Source: Madurella fahalii (taxonomy: Eukaryota > Ascomycota > Sordariomycetes > Sordariales). From it: a stretch of DNA of 64,000 bases. The stretch spans positions 4,712,001 through 4,776,000 of the forward strand of contig CM056874.1 of NCBI GenBank assembly GCA_029876055.1, in the 5' to 3' direction. Below are positions 1 through 10,771 of the stretch, piece after piece. A program made the position numbers and the translations under genes. Below the pieces are notes generated by a model. The model saw only the letters and a list, made by a program, of their open reading frames with translations. It ran no database searches and had not been told where the DNA came from. Position 1 is the first letter of the stretch. Every line of letters begins with the position of its first letter.

Positions 1-1534
1 CTTGTTTTGCTGCGACTAGATACGAGATCGTCGCCGGTCGTTCTCCTGCGTGTGTCAGGTCTCGGGGGGTCTGGGTCCCGCAGGATCTTTAGTGTCAGCG
101 AGGAAGCAAGGTATTTAAGCACCGTGATTTGCGCACTGCTTCACTTGCATGCAACCGCGTGTCGACTCAGCCGCAACTCTGCCTACAAAGTCCCTGCCGC
201 AGCACCTTGTCAACCAACAGAGAGTGGAGAAGAGAGCCACGAGAGCGACAAACGCGCTGGGACGATTCCAATCGTCTGTTCGTATTAACCTCGACTCTTC
301 AACTCAAGTGTGCTGTTCAATCCTTCCAAATGGGGTTTGCCCAGAATGGAGGGGTCTCAGGACGCGGTTCCTTGGCAGTGGAAACGGCTGTGCTCTCGGA
401 TGGCAAGGTGCCGTCCGACGGCGGCTTGTACAAAGAATCGTTCGGGATCGAAGAGCAGACCAGCAGACAGCAGACGTGGAGCAGACAAACTGAACCTTAA
501 TCGTGGCGGCCCAAAGAATGCAGAGTAGGGGACGAGGACGATGATGTTCTCCGCGGGACGCTGTAAATAGGCAGGTTGGAATGCGGTGTAATGCGAATGT
601 AACCCGAATGTAATTACCAGTCATATTTTCCTGCCGCATCTTTAGCCGCTTGTGGTGTATCGCATGTAACTTATCCCACTGTTTTGTCGAAAATATCGTA
701 TTTTTCGCACCATGGCATCAGAAGGTGGATCACCCACCCAGAGGTCTGTTGCCCCTCCGCCTCGTGCGTTCCGGGGGTTTACAGGGGCTCAGTTGTGTGC
801 GGGTCTCGTTCAGCTAGCGTTCCCGAGTTTCAGCACCCCGGCCGAGTTTGGCAACTCTCCGCAGATCTCTTGTTCCCTTTTCTGTTCAATCTTATCAAAG
901 CGGCGGTTTGGAGCCCAGGCAGTCTTGAAAGAATGAGCCGGTCACCCAATGTTGCAATCGGGCTCTCTGTGCGAGGCAGCTGTAACTGCCTGACCGATGT
1001 GCCCAAAGTCACACGTATCAATACTATCAGAGCTTCATTTTGATGGGGGCCGCAATCTGAACAGCTACGTGCTGGAATGGCTGAAGGACGATGGGGTTCC
1101 TGAAGCAGAAACCGAGTAATGTGACAAGGGACAATAGGGACTTTCGAGATGAGGCGAGACGCGGCCCGAAGCACGCTCCCGTCAAAGTCTCCACCGATAG
1201 TTCCCACTTGCGATGACTTGCAGCGCGGGAACAGTTTATTGACCGCAACTTTCCCGGCCGCTTCGAGGTTATGTAAGAAAAAGGATACCTGCCCTTGGCT
1301 GGCTTCTCGCTCCCATGCCAAAGTCCTTCTCCATTGCAACCATCGGGAATTCGATGTCCGTGTGATTCTTGGAAAAGCGCTTTGTGCCGTTCGCTTGGAC
1401 ACGCAAGGAGGAACATCAAACTCATCGTTGGGCTCCAACCTGGAGGATCGGAGATATTTCCAGAGACGAGATCCTGGGAGTGGCCATCGCAACAGGGACC
1501 CTCACATTGTCGAATCGAGCTCCCACTGACCGTC
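1..1534. other. Intergenic, no supported gene
   Basis: Several short overlapping open frames occur on both strands, but none shows a recognisable domain, credible splice sites or amino-acid composition of a real protein. The right end must contain the promoter and 5' leader of the ChaC-type gene that starts at 1535. I see no RNA gene or repeat of note. Confidence 0.5.
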
Positions 1535-2783
1535 ATGTCTGTTGAAGGTCCGCCCGCCCAGACAGACGAGCTCTGGTTGTTTGGCTACGGGTGAGTGCCG
1601 TGGACAGGACCTACCTAGGACCACATGAAACTAATCGTTGCTGCCCCTGGCTATGCAGAAGCTTGATCTGGAAACCACCACCGCACTTTGGTAGCTCTAC
1701 CTGATTCCTCCTTCATCTAAAACCCAGCCCCAACGGGCCGCTCGTCTCCTGGTTCGGCAAGACGGTAACTAACCGGGCCAAGACAGGAGAATCCCAGGCT
1801 GGGTGACCGGCTATGTCCGGAGGTTCTGGCAAGTATGTCGGCTTGTAACCCTGCTGTGCCCCCTCAACCCTCTTCTCCTGGCCGCCTTGTTTCCCGCGGA
1901 CGATATCCCCCTGACTCCCTGCGATCCCCATCTCCCGTTCCTCCGCGCCTTCACCCAGCCCGCCGGCCCCCCGATCGAGTCGCCCCATACTAATCATGTT
2001 ATAGGCAAGGTACTTCAGCCTCATCCCGTGGTCGCGGCCTCCCCGAGAAGGATGCTGTGTCCTGTTGTCAATACATCGTCTCGAGCACATTCATACCCAC
2101 CGTGCTTCTCGTCGACCTACTGACGTGTCCCCTCTCAAAACAGCCAGGACCACCGTGGCACTCCCGAAGCTCCAGGGCGCGTCGTAACTCTTATCGAACG
2201 TTCCTACTGGGAGCAGCTCACGGACCACCACGACTCGGCACCGGACAAAGTCTGGGGCGTTGCTTACCGCATCCCTCCGGAGCGGGTCGCCGAAGTCAAA
2301 GAGTACCTCGACATCCGCGAAATCAACGGATACACGATCCACTACACGCCCTTCCACCCGGCCCCGGGCCTCGATCCCGCCCTGTTGCCGCAGCACGGCT
2401 CCTTCAGGGCGCTCGTCTACATCGGCACGCCCGACAACGAGCAGTTTGTCGGACCCCAAGACCCGCAGGCACTGGCCGAGCACATCTACCGGAGTGAGGG
2501 CCCCAGCGGTCTGAACCGGGACTACCTTCTAGGACTGGAGAAGGCACTCGACGAGCTTAGCCCGGAGAGCGGGGACGAGCACGTCACGGACCTGTCGAAT
2601 CGGGTCCGCGCCATCGCGGCTCGGGAAGAGGGGAAGCAGAGCGGCATCCACACTGACAACACAATCCTGAGTCTGCACCCTCCTGTCACTGTCAGTCCGG
2701 AACAGGCGGCGCAGCATCATCATCACAACTTCAGAAAAGTCAGCAGCATAGATGAGCAAGAAGAGACAGAGAAGACTTCGTAA
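1535..2783 (+). CDS. GCG1: ChaC-type gamma-glutamylcyclotransferase (glutathione-specific)
   Basis: Expected to cleave glutathione to 5-oxoproline and Cys-Gly in the cytosol. I infer five exons: 1535-1590, 1659-1690, 1783-1832, 2005-2009 and 2144-2783, summing to 783 nt (260 aa). The N-terminus carries the family signature LFGYGSLIWKP across the first junction, then FDRRIPGWVTGYVRRFWQ, then DHRGTPEAPGRVVTL in exon 5; WGVAYRI and NGYTIHYTPF follow. The tail (about residues 190-260) is low in conservation and has a short His run. Exon 4 is only 5 nt (gcaag), needed to keep frame and to give the two residues the family has between FWQ and xDHRG. Branch-like ctaac, ctaat and ctgac motifs precede the acceptors of introns 2, 3 and 4. 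The ATG at 1535 is the one directly before the conserved N-terminus. Family call is firm; the micro-exon is an inference. Confidence 0.9.
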
Positions 2784-3652
2784 CGAAGTGAAAAAGAAAC
2801 ATACTCGACGAGAAGAAAGAAACAGCTATGAGTTTCCCCTCCCTCCTCTCCCCTGTTTGGCTTCGGCTTTCAATGGACTAGCCGTCGTTTCTGTTGCTTC
2901 CTTCCTTTCCGCATCGACTCCTCCGATATTCACCCCTTGGTGCATGCAGACATCGTCATCTGACTCGGGGAAGGCTCATTCCTCGCCCTAACGTATGAAG
3001 ACCCAACATCATCATATTTGGATCCCCCATTCATGTCGGCAAGTGTGACATAAAAGAAATACGCCATCATATGGACTCGCCAGGGTTTAGCCCATGGCGC
3101 CACCATCAATCCGATAACGTTTCCCATCCGGCCGGGGAAATCCTTCGTTTCCTAACGTTGAAATGCAAAACGAGACTTTTCTCATCAACAACAACAGCAA
3201 CAACAATAACAACAAAAATAAAAACATTTAAAGCAGGATGGGAACAAAGACGAGAAAAAAATAATGCAATTTGAAAGCACCCAAGACTAGGAGGAAACAA
3301 GGGAAAAATAATGACCCGAAATCCCAGGAGAGATATTGGGTCGATCCTGAGCCGACTGACGGCCGCATACAGCCAGGAACAATCAGCCGACCCAGGGAGA
3401 ACAGAACAGAGCGCGACGGGGGTATATTGCGGGCGGTTCTCACGGAGCAACAAAGCCTGATCGTACAGCACTCCTCGACGGCGAACTTGGGCAGCAACTT
3501 GGGTGGACATCTCGAGGTATGTTCGCCTCTCGTCATCGTCCGAAACTCCACTGGTTCGTCGTTCGCTTTTCTTGCTTTTGCTGGCGTTCCTTTTCTGGTT
3601 GGGTTTGTGACTCTTCTCGTGGTCAAAAGGCGCCCAACATTGGGGTTCTCCT
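2784..3652. other. Convergent 3' intergenic region
   Basis: Lies between the stops of the ChaC gene (+) and the RRM gene (-), so it should hold both 3' UTRs and polyadenylation sites. It has a CAA/ATAA-rich simple stretch near 3185-3240. No coding signal seen. Confidence 0.5.
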
Positions 3653-4563
3653 TCAATATCCGCCCGGGCCAGCCCCTTGGTTTGGCGGTTGGGTCGGCTG
3701 TCCTTGCTGAGAAGGGTCGGGGTATCCGTAGGGATTCGCCCAGGCTAGCGGCCAATCGTTAGCACAATCTCGACCATTTGCGTCTTTTGCGTGTTCTTTT
3801 TCCGTTTACCTTGGGGAGGGACCGCGTATCCGGCCGGGGCGGCCTGCGCATACGTACGCCCGTACGGCTGGGCGTACATGTTCGGTGGCATTCCGTACGC
3901 TTGCTGAGGAGCGCCATACGCAATGCCCTGTATCGGGGAGTTGGCCATCGGCATGGCGGCGAATCCACCGCCAACTCGGCCATAGCCTCCGAGAGCGCCT
4001 CCTCCTCGCCCACCGCCCCTAGGACCAGTGTCCGAGGCTTTGTCAACACGGATCTGTCTTCCGTCGAACCTAAACAAAAATAACACTTTGATAAGAACCC
4101 GGGCGACGAAGCGGAGCGAGAAAATGGTTGCCGCAAGAGCGGTGGCGTGCTTACTCGACGTTGTTCATAGCCGAGATGGCTTTCTGGGCATCATCCTCGT
4201 TGGTGTATCGGACGAAGCCAAAACCTCTGCTGCGGCCAGTGTCGCGGTCCTTAACCACCACCTGAGCACATACGGGTTAGGTTTCTCTCTTCTTTTCAAA
4301 CCTCTCCACACGCACGGGGCGCTGGCAAAACGGGGATGGAGACGAGGGAACCGAATTGCCGCCCTAAAAAGAAAGCGCATCGCAAACATACTGCTTCTTC
4401 GACCACGCCGAATTCCTCAAACTTTTGTCTCAGTGTGGCTTCCTCAGTGTGCCACGCAAGGCCACTGCAGCCCAGTCAGTTGGCTGGTTGCTAATGGCGG
4501 GTTGGTGGTTTCGCAAGCGCTCAAGTCTGACGATGAAACTTACCCAATGAATAATTTCGACAT
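3653..4563 (-). CDS. Glycine-rich single-RRM RNA-binding protein
   Basis: Five exons read on the minus strand: 4563-4544, 4464-4392, 4261-4155, 4069-3810 and 3744-3653; 552 nt, 183 aa. One RRM fills residues 1-80, with RNP2 (LFIGGL, residues 4-9) and RNP1 (SRGFGFVRY, residues 42-50), followed by a Gly/Arg-rich patch and a Pro/Gln/Tyr/Met-rich low-complexity tail ending in GAGPGGY. This layout matches the GRP7/CIRBP type of small RNA chaperones, which shuttle between nucleus and cytoplasm and often respond to temperature. Exon 1 is only 20 nt and ends at GTAAGT. If the last intron (3809-3745) is retained, the frame runs on into a basic tail and stops at 3745, so an alternative C-terminus is possible; I prefer the spliced form because exon 5 encodes a Pro/Gln/Gly-rich tail in keeping with the rest. 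Confidence 0.9.
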
Positions 4564-4820
4564 CTTGTTTTGGGCGGGTTTTTTCTCAACGCTGCGGGGT
4601 CCCGTCAGTTTGTTGAGTTGGCGGAGATTGGTCCTTTTTTTTTTCCTTTTTTTTACTCTCTCTTTGTCTCTCTCCTTTAGCGTTCTAAGGGGCGGCACAC
4701 GATAATCTCGGCGTGTTTTTTATGTGCTAGGGGCTGCCGAGAGGGGGAGGGTTTCTGATATTGGGGGGGGGGGAAGAGGAATCTCACGAAGGGGGGTGAA
4801 GCATTCTAGGAGAAGAAGGC

Positions 4821-4843
4821 GGGGGGGGGGGGGGGGGGGGGGG
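4821..4843. repeat. Poly-G homopolymer, 23 G
   Basis: Uninterrupted G run on the plus strand, about 260 bp upstream of the RRM gene ATG, with further G-rich sequence at 4764-4772. On the RRM gene strand this is poly-C. Confidence 0.95.
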
Positions 4844-7054
4844 TGGTGGAAGACTAACATCGCTTCTAGCGCTCAGCAAGATAAAGGGAGAGGGGTGCTC
4901 TCTTGCAGTGAGATGGCTCCTCTTAGCCGGCGATGGTTGGCGATGCCGTCAGACAGGTGGCTTGATGACTTCAGCCGAAGAGAGAGGCCCGTTTTCGATA
5001 AAATCGCAACTCTTGATTTCTCCAAGCGAGGCTGGAGAGGATGGTAGGTAAAAGGGAAAGGCCCGACACTGGCCAGGACGCGGTGGGGTGTTAGCGAATC
5101 TGGGTTATGTGGTAAGGGTCAAGGGTTCTCCAAAGTCTCCCCTATCGAGCCGGTTGGTTGGTGGAAGATGGTTCTCGGAAGGGACGACGAAGAGCCCGCT
5201 GGTATTTGATGCTACCCATCTCTTATATGCCAGTGGGGATTCTCTGGGGAAGGACCAAAATACACCCCTTGCTCGGCCCATGGTACAGTACCGGATTCGC
5301 GAGCTCGCCTGCCTTCCTCACTCCCGGGGCAGGGTCGTTATTGCCCCGGCCAATGTTTCGACAAGCATGACGATAGCAGCATGGTCAGGTCCAGACAAGC
5401 ATCAAACATACCAAAAGAACCACAACCAGGTCAACATCTGACCGGGGCTGTTGCATGGAATGCGACGCTTTGCAGGCCGCTACGGAACGTCTCTGGAAAG
5501 CTTCGAGATCAATCTTCCCTGGCAGATTCACGACCGAGATGGCAAGATTGGTCAGCGATTAGACTTGGATTCCAGCACGATTCTGTGGCCGCGGGTCCCC
5601 TGTCCGCAGGGTTGTAAATTCGTAGCTTTGCCTGTCTTCGGGTCTGGGGCACCTGAGCTCTCCACAGCTCAGTTTCGTCGCCCTTGCTGTGGTTCACCAG
5701 CTGCGAAACATGCTTTGCCTACCCAGATATCCAGGAAGGGGCACTTCTAGGCCTGCGATCCAGGTTTCCAGCGGACGAGAGCCGCGCATCTGCTGACTGT
5801 AAAGAAACGCCTGCGCTGTTCAAGGCATTGGTGACGATTTTGCCGGCATTAGCAAATATGCACCTTAATTATGCAACATCATCCATCTTGAGTTCACCAA
5901 CTTGTGTGTCTGGAGCCTCTATCCCGGCCCCAGACATCTTTCGGGAACGGTGATCGGGAACAGTGACACGGACCCGAAAACCGTCACCTCAGTTGTGCTG
6001 GCAGCCCTGCAGACCCGCTATTGATAACGATTAAAACGCCCCGAGAGACCCGGACAAAGCGCTAAACGGAAAAAGAAAACATTTCAGCATCTCAGCCAAG
6101 GCCCCTTTGCCGCCCGTGAGAGCACCGCGGCAACCCCCAAGTCAGAACGGGACCGGGACCGGGACTTCTCGCTCTGTGCTCACAGCTAAGTTACATTGGC
6201 CGTCTTACGCATCGGTCCTTGAATTCTAGCGAACATTACCAGGGCTGCGATCGACTGCAGCAAGGAATGACTGCAGGAGGGAAGTGGATATCGGCATGAA
6301 ACGTGATTGAAGATCCCCGCGAGATGCGAAACTCGCAGGGCATTTCGATCGCAGTGCAGAGCCGGGCGGAAGATGAAACTCACTGGATCCGCGAGTTGGC
6401 CGCATTCAGCTCGACTGGAAAAGGTTGCGTGTGTTGTTGCTCAGACCCCGAGACTCTCCATTGGTAAAGAAGTCCACGTGTCTCCTGGTCAAATACCACC
6501 TCGCATCAGTGGATGATCCGATAATTGACTTGACGGTCGATCCGTCAGCGGAGAGGATGCCGATGGCGATGGGATGAAAAAAAAAAAAAAGTCACATCCA
6601 AAGGCGTAGGAAGCTTCAAACCCACTCAGCGGTTTCTTTCCAGCCCGCAGTTCGGCATCATCATGTGATGAAACTGGCTCCCTTGTCTTCCCAGATGACT
6701 ACCAGGACATAAACCGAGGCCCTGGTGCCAGACAGAGAAGTACAAACGTCGCTGGGTGCTTGACTTTGGGGCCTCAAACAGCTGGTGCTGGTGAATGCGG
6801 ACCCTTGGAGCTGACAAGTTAGGGTATCCCGCCAGGGATTCGACACGCCAGGCGTTCCGTAGGATCTAAGCCTTACGCGGTATGGCACTACGGTGGGCCC
6901 TGCTAGTGTAGAACCGGTATCGAAGCCATGGTGCGACCGCCCCGGAGTGGATACCCTTCCATAATCCCGTCGTCGATCACCCTATTAACCGCCCTGTGCG
7001 TCTGCCAGAACACGGCGGGAACCGACGGCCGCCATTGCATTGGACCCAAGCTTT

Positions 7055-7102
7055 GGAGCTTCACACGGAGCTTCACACGGAGCTTCACACGGAGCTTCAC
7101 TC
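7055..7102 (+). repeat. 12-bp tandem repeat, 4 copies
   Basis: Four head-to-tail copies of ggagcttcacac, the last with a single mismatch (ggagcttcactc). The unit is a multiple of three and stays open in several frames, which explains part of the spurious open frames here. Confidence 0.95.
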
Positions 7103-8388
7103 GGCGGGGTAAGTGCTTCATGGCTCTCTCGAGGTATAAGCAGATGGGAAGTTGCCGAGGACTAAGTAGCTCTGTCTGTCGACTGAAACGCACTCGGCCT
7201 CCGAACCCGGCATTGACAATGCTGCTTTCGGTCGGCCGAAGAGACGTCCATGGCGCAGCCCAGCAAAATACATGTACAGCCGAATCCTTCGCCTGCACGC
7301 ATATCCGCAAAAAGGGTGATGATGATGTTGATAACCACGGCGGATGTAGCCGGACATGGAGTCGCGGAGCCAGAATCTGGCTGCAAGTTGACAAAAGGGG
7401 CAAGGGGACGACGCCAAACGATGGACCCACCTCGGTGATGAATCCCACTGGCTGTTTCGGCCGGTGCATCTTTGACATGCAGACTTCGGCTGCATAGATC
7501 ATCTGGAGAAAGCGCAGAGAGCGCACGGCCGCTTGGTTTCGAAGACTTTCAGGCCGGTCCCGGCAGACAACACTGGAGATGGGCAGACACTACCGCTGTA
7601 CACTCTGGGCCGGAGCGCAGACTCGTCTTCCGCATGGGCAAGCCTGAAGCCGAGCCCCGTCAGGAGCCGGTGCAGGCGAGAGATCCGACAAGCCTGGTCT
7701 CAACCTTGCAAGGCCCTCGACATTGGGTCTCGCGCACCCATCACGGGGTTGGGGAGGCGAATGGCAGCAGACCATCTTGAATCTGGAGGTGCAGCCCGGG
7801 ATCCTGGTGCTCGTTGATTAGGCTCATTTGGAAGATGATGTTTCGCCGTTGAAAGCGTAACGGAAGGCAACATTAGCCGTGTTGTATTTCCATAATTAGC
7901 GCTGCAGGCAGGCTAAGAGGATTAGCATCGTGCTGTCCCAAGGTCTACTTCATCCGCGCGATACCGGTTCGATCTTGGGCGAGCGGGGGAGGCATGTCCG
8001 ATTCGCGACAGGGATGGGATCGATTAGAGTCGCGAGGCCAGGTGCACAAAGGAAACCTGGGAGATCTGCAGAAGGCGGGACCTCCTTGATCGCCCTTTGC
8101 AATTTCTGGCGGCTCCTTCCGGGGCTACGGGGGGACACAGTGGGCGTACTTGTCTCGTGTGTCGGGGTCCAGAACGGGATAGCGTCATAGGTCCAGCGCC
8201 CCGTCCGAGTACTCGGTGGAAGGGTCGATTGGTCGGAGTGAGGCTAACTTCGGATCGCGTCAGATCTCGGTCGGAAGGTATGAGCTGCGCTCTTTGTAGA
8301 ACGCATTTGCATTACTAAAATGCAGCGATCTTCAAGTCGTCCCATTTTGCGCCGACCACTGTGGTAAGCATCCACTTCCCCTAGGTCC

Positions 8389-10658
8389 ATGGAAGGACCA
8401 TGGTCTCGCCCATCAGGGGCGGCGTCAAGGAGAAAGCACGGCCGCCGATGCAGGAAGGACTACCATCGGCACGATAACCATGTGAAGGACCACACGAGGA
8501 GTCCGCAGGGAAGAGCACCACGCGTGTCCAAGGTCGACGGCCCCTTACGATATCCGGAGGGCAGCTCAGATCCTCGTTGCAGGGAGAAGAATGCCCAATT
8601 TATCCAGTCCTGGTTGCAACAGACGCAATCCTGTCACTCTCGCCTCCCCGACTCAGACCGCGACGAGATGCCACCACGGCTCTCGGGGCTAACTTGCACT
8701 AGAGTGGATACCGGCAGATGCAGAAAGAGGTCGAGGTCCCCGTCCGAAGCCGCTTCCCCGCCCCCGGGGGGAGCTAAACGAGTCCGGGATCGGTTCGAGA
8801 AGCGGGCTCGACACAAGACTCGCGGAGACAAGTATGAATACAAGGCACGCGTCGACGGTGCAAAAAGTTCGGATTAGGAACTCCGAGCAAATGGCAGGAC
8901 AAAAGACGCTGTGCGGAGACAGGACGGAGTAGTTGAAGGCAAAACTAAGGTTAGGAGGTCCAAAGCTGGAACAGATGCAGAAGGCTAAGGGATATGCTAG
9001 GAGATTTCACCGTTACCGGATTCACAGGGCTCCAAAGTCATGCCTGGTCATATACTTCGACGAGGTAAGGAGCTTTGGCCACGACTTGTGCGGCCTGTTG
9101 ACAGAACACAGCGAGCAAGTTGGTTTCGAGGGCCAACCACAGCGTGGGCCACCGCACACGGGAAACGTTAGAACACCATGTCTCGCAGCCAAAGCTCAGC
9201 AAGAGCCAAAAGGAGGATAGGGAACTCGAAGAACTCTCCGCCTTCTTCTCACGGAAAATATCGAACAGGAGCGCTAGAGCTGAGCATGACGACTCGGAAG
9301 ATCGCAGAAGAGAGCTGCGGGATACCCCCTTCGACACCGGGCCCGAGCACAGTCGCAGCCACAGCCACAGCCACAGCTACAGCTCTAGCCGCGGTTTCGG
9401 TCATGGAGGCCACCAAGGTTACAGCCCGTCGCATTGTTCAAGGGTATGTTGCAGAAACATCGGCATCGGTAGCAGAAGGGAAGGTGAGCTCCATGATCTG
9501 ATCTCCCACCCGATCCTGAGCCACGGTTTAGAGCCTGGTGCTATAAGCTGGCCAGGGAGCAACCCGATAAGTACTTCGGCGTGGTCAATACCATATAATG
9601 ACAACGTTGCGGCAGACGAGTCTGGGTCTTATCAGCCCAAGGCACCCCGTTCCCGGAGGGCCGCCACCGCCAGCCCAAGAGACGCTCTCCATTACGGCAG
9701 GACAGCCGAAGAGCCAAGTGACAAAGGGGGCCAAAGTCATACAGAAAAGCCTCAAGTCATCAAAAGAGTAATTCTCAGGGACGCTGGATCGCAGACGGAC
9801 CTGGCTCCCAAGACAGAGCATCGACCTTTGCGACAGCAAGTGAAAGCACCAAGCGGGTATTGGATGTCGAATGACCGGCCCTTCAATAACGGAGGGAGCT
9901 ATCACACAATCCAATTATCCAAGGAGAGTATGCAGGAACCCACGAAATCCCCCAGCCACAGAGAGCTCGGAGGTTTGTCTAGATTGAAGCCGAGGGAAGT
10001 CCGGTTCAAAACAGGGGCTGGCGCGGATGCTGAATGTGATGGAGGTGATGGTAACATGCAGGGGTATCTGCCCGAGGGTGACCGCTTGCTTATTGATCAC
10101 GAATTCAGGGATCCTACGTTCATATCGGCTTGTCGACCTGATCAAACTCTCGGGTTGGGCTATAACGAGACCGAGGGATTCAGGATTCCGCGAAATCACC
10201 GGACCCTGCGGCAGACGCTTCAAGCCAACAATACACTGCCGTGTTGGACAAGCCGACATTTCAACGGGCACGAGGACTCTCGCGAGACCCAGGCTCCTCA
10301 TCTCGTCCGAAGAGAAGCGCTTGCCGAGACTCTAGCAGACTATATCCGACGAATAGAAGGGGAAGCATCAGCGGCTTATGGCGAAATTGAGGAGCCCTGG
10401 GCGGAACAATCTGTCGGAGTCAGCTGGGCGGACGACCCGATGTCGGGATCGCTTAAGCTGCCGGGAACTGCCAATTTTGGGGATGCGGATTGTGAAGCTA
10501 TGGTTTGCAATAGAAATTGGTTTCCTCGGGATGCCTACTTCCCATCAACTCCATTTCCTGACGAAGCTGGTACCGGCTATCCAGGTTCACTCCGAGGGCT
10601 GGAGCCCTGCCTCATGGAGGAGCAGGAAGTGGGCCTTGCGAGGCTTTGGCAGCAATGA
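8389..10658 (+). CDS. Fast-evolving hypothetical protein, possibly a disrupted gene
   Basis: Two open blocks look like parts of one gene. 8389-8877 ends with a basic stretch (KRVRDRFEKRARHKTRGDKY) that I associate with a poorly characterised fungal family; 9120-10658 is open for over 500 codons and has EDRELEELSAFFSRK near its start, plus a SRSHSHSHSYSSSRG run and a DAGSQTDL motif. A likely intron is 9065-9111 (GTAAGG donor, ttgac branch, cacag acceptor), which joins the 8389 frame to the 9120 frame in phase. But the 8389 frame has stops at 8875-8877, 8986-8988 and 8998-9000. Either these lie in an unrecognised intron (for example ending at the ctag just before 9001) or the gene is disrupted. 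No ATG starts the second block itself. Function unknown; likely nuclear from the basic, Ser/Arg-rich composition (inference). Confidence 0.5.
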
Positions 10659-10771
10659 ACATGTTTAGGTACTAGGATCCCCGTTAACATGATCATGACC
10701 ATTAATTATGGGCAGTTCTGGCCGCCGAGATATAGCCATCAGGAACAGTGTCTTGTCATCGACGCTCAACG

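Larger units (their letters stand above)
4564..8388. other. Gene-poor region (3.8 kb)
   Basis: No frame here has a recognisable domain. The longest open frames (6903-7526 minus, 6928-7497 plus) lie on top of each other on opposite strands and include a tandem repeat, which argues against both. The left end should contain the promoter of the RRM gene. Notable sequence: a 23-G run, a 14-A run at 6577-6590 and a 12-bp tandem repeat. A non-coding RNA or a fully decayed gene cannot be excluded. Confidence 0.5.

Noticed and set aside
6903..7526. Open frames of about 200 codons on both strands
   Set aside because: They overlap almost fully on opposite strands, contain the 12-bp repeat, and show no domain or splice logic.
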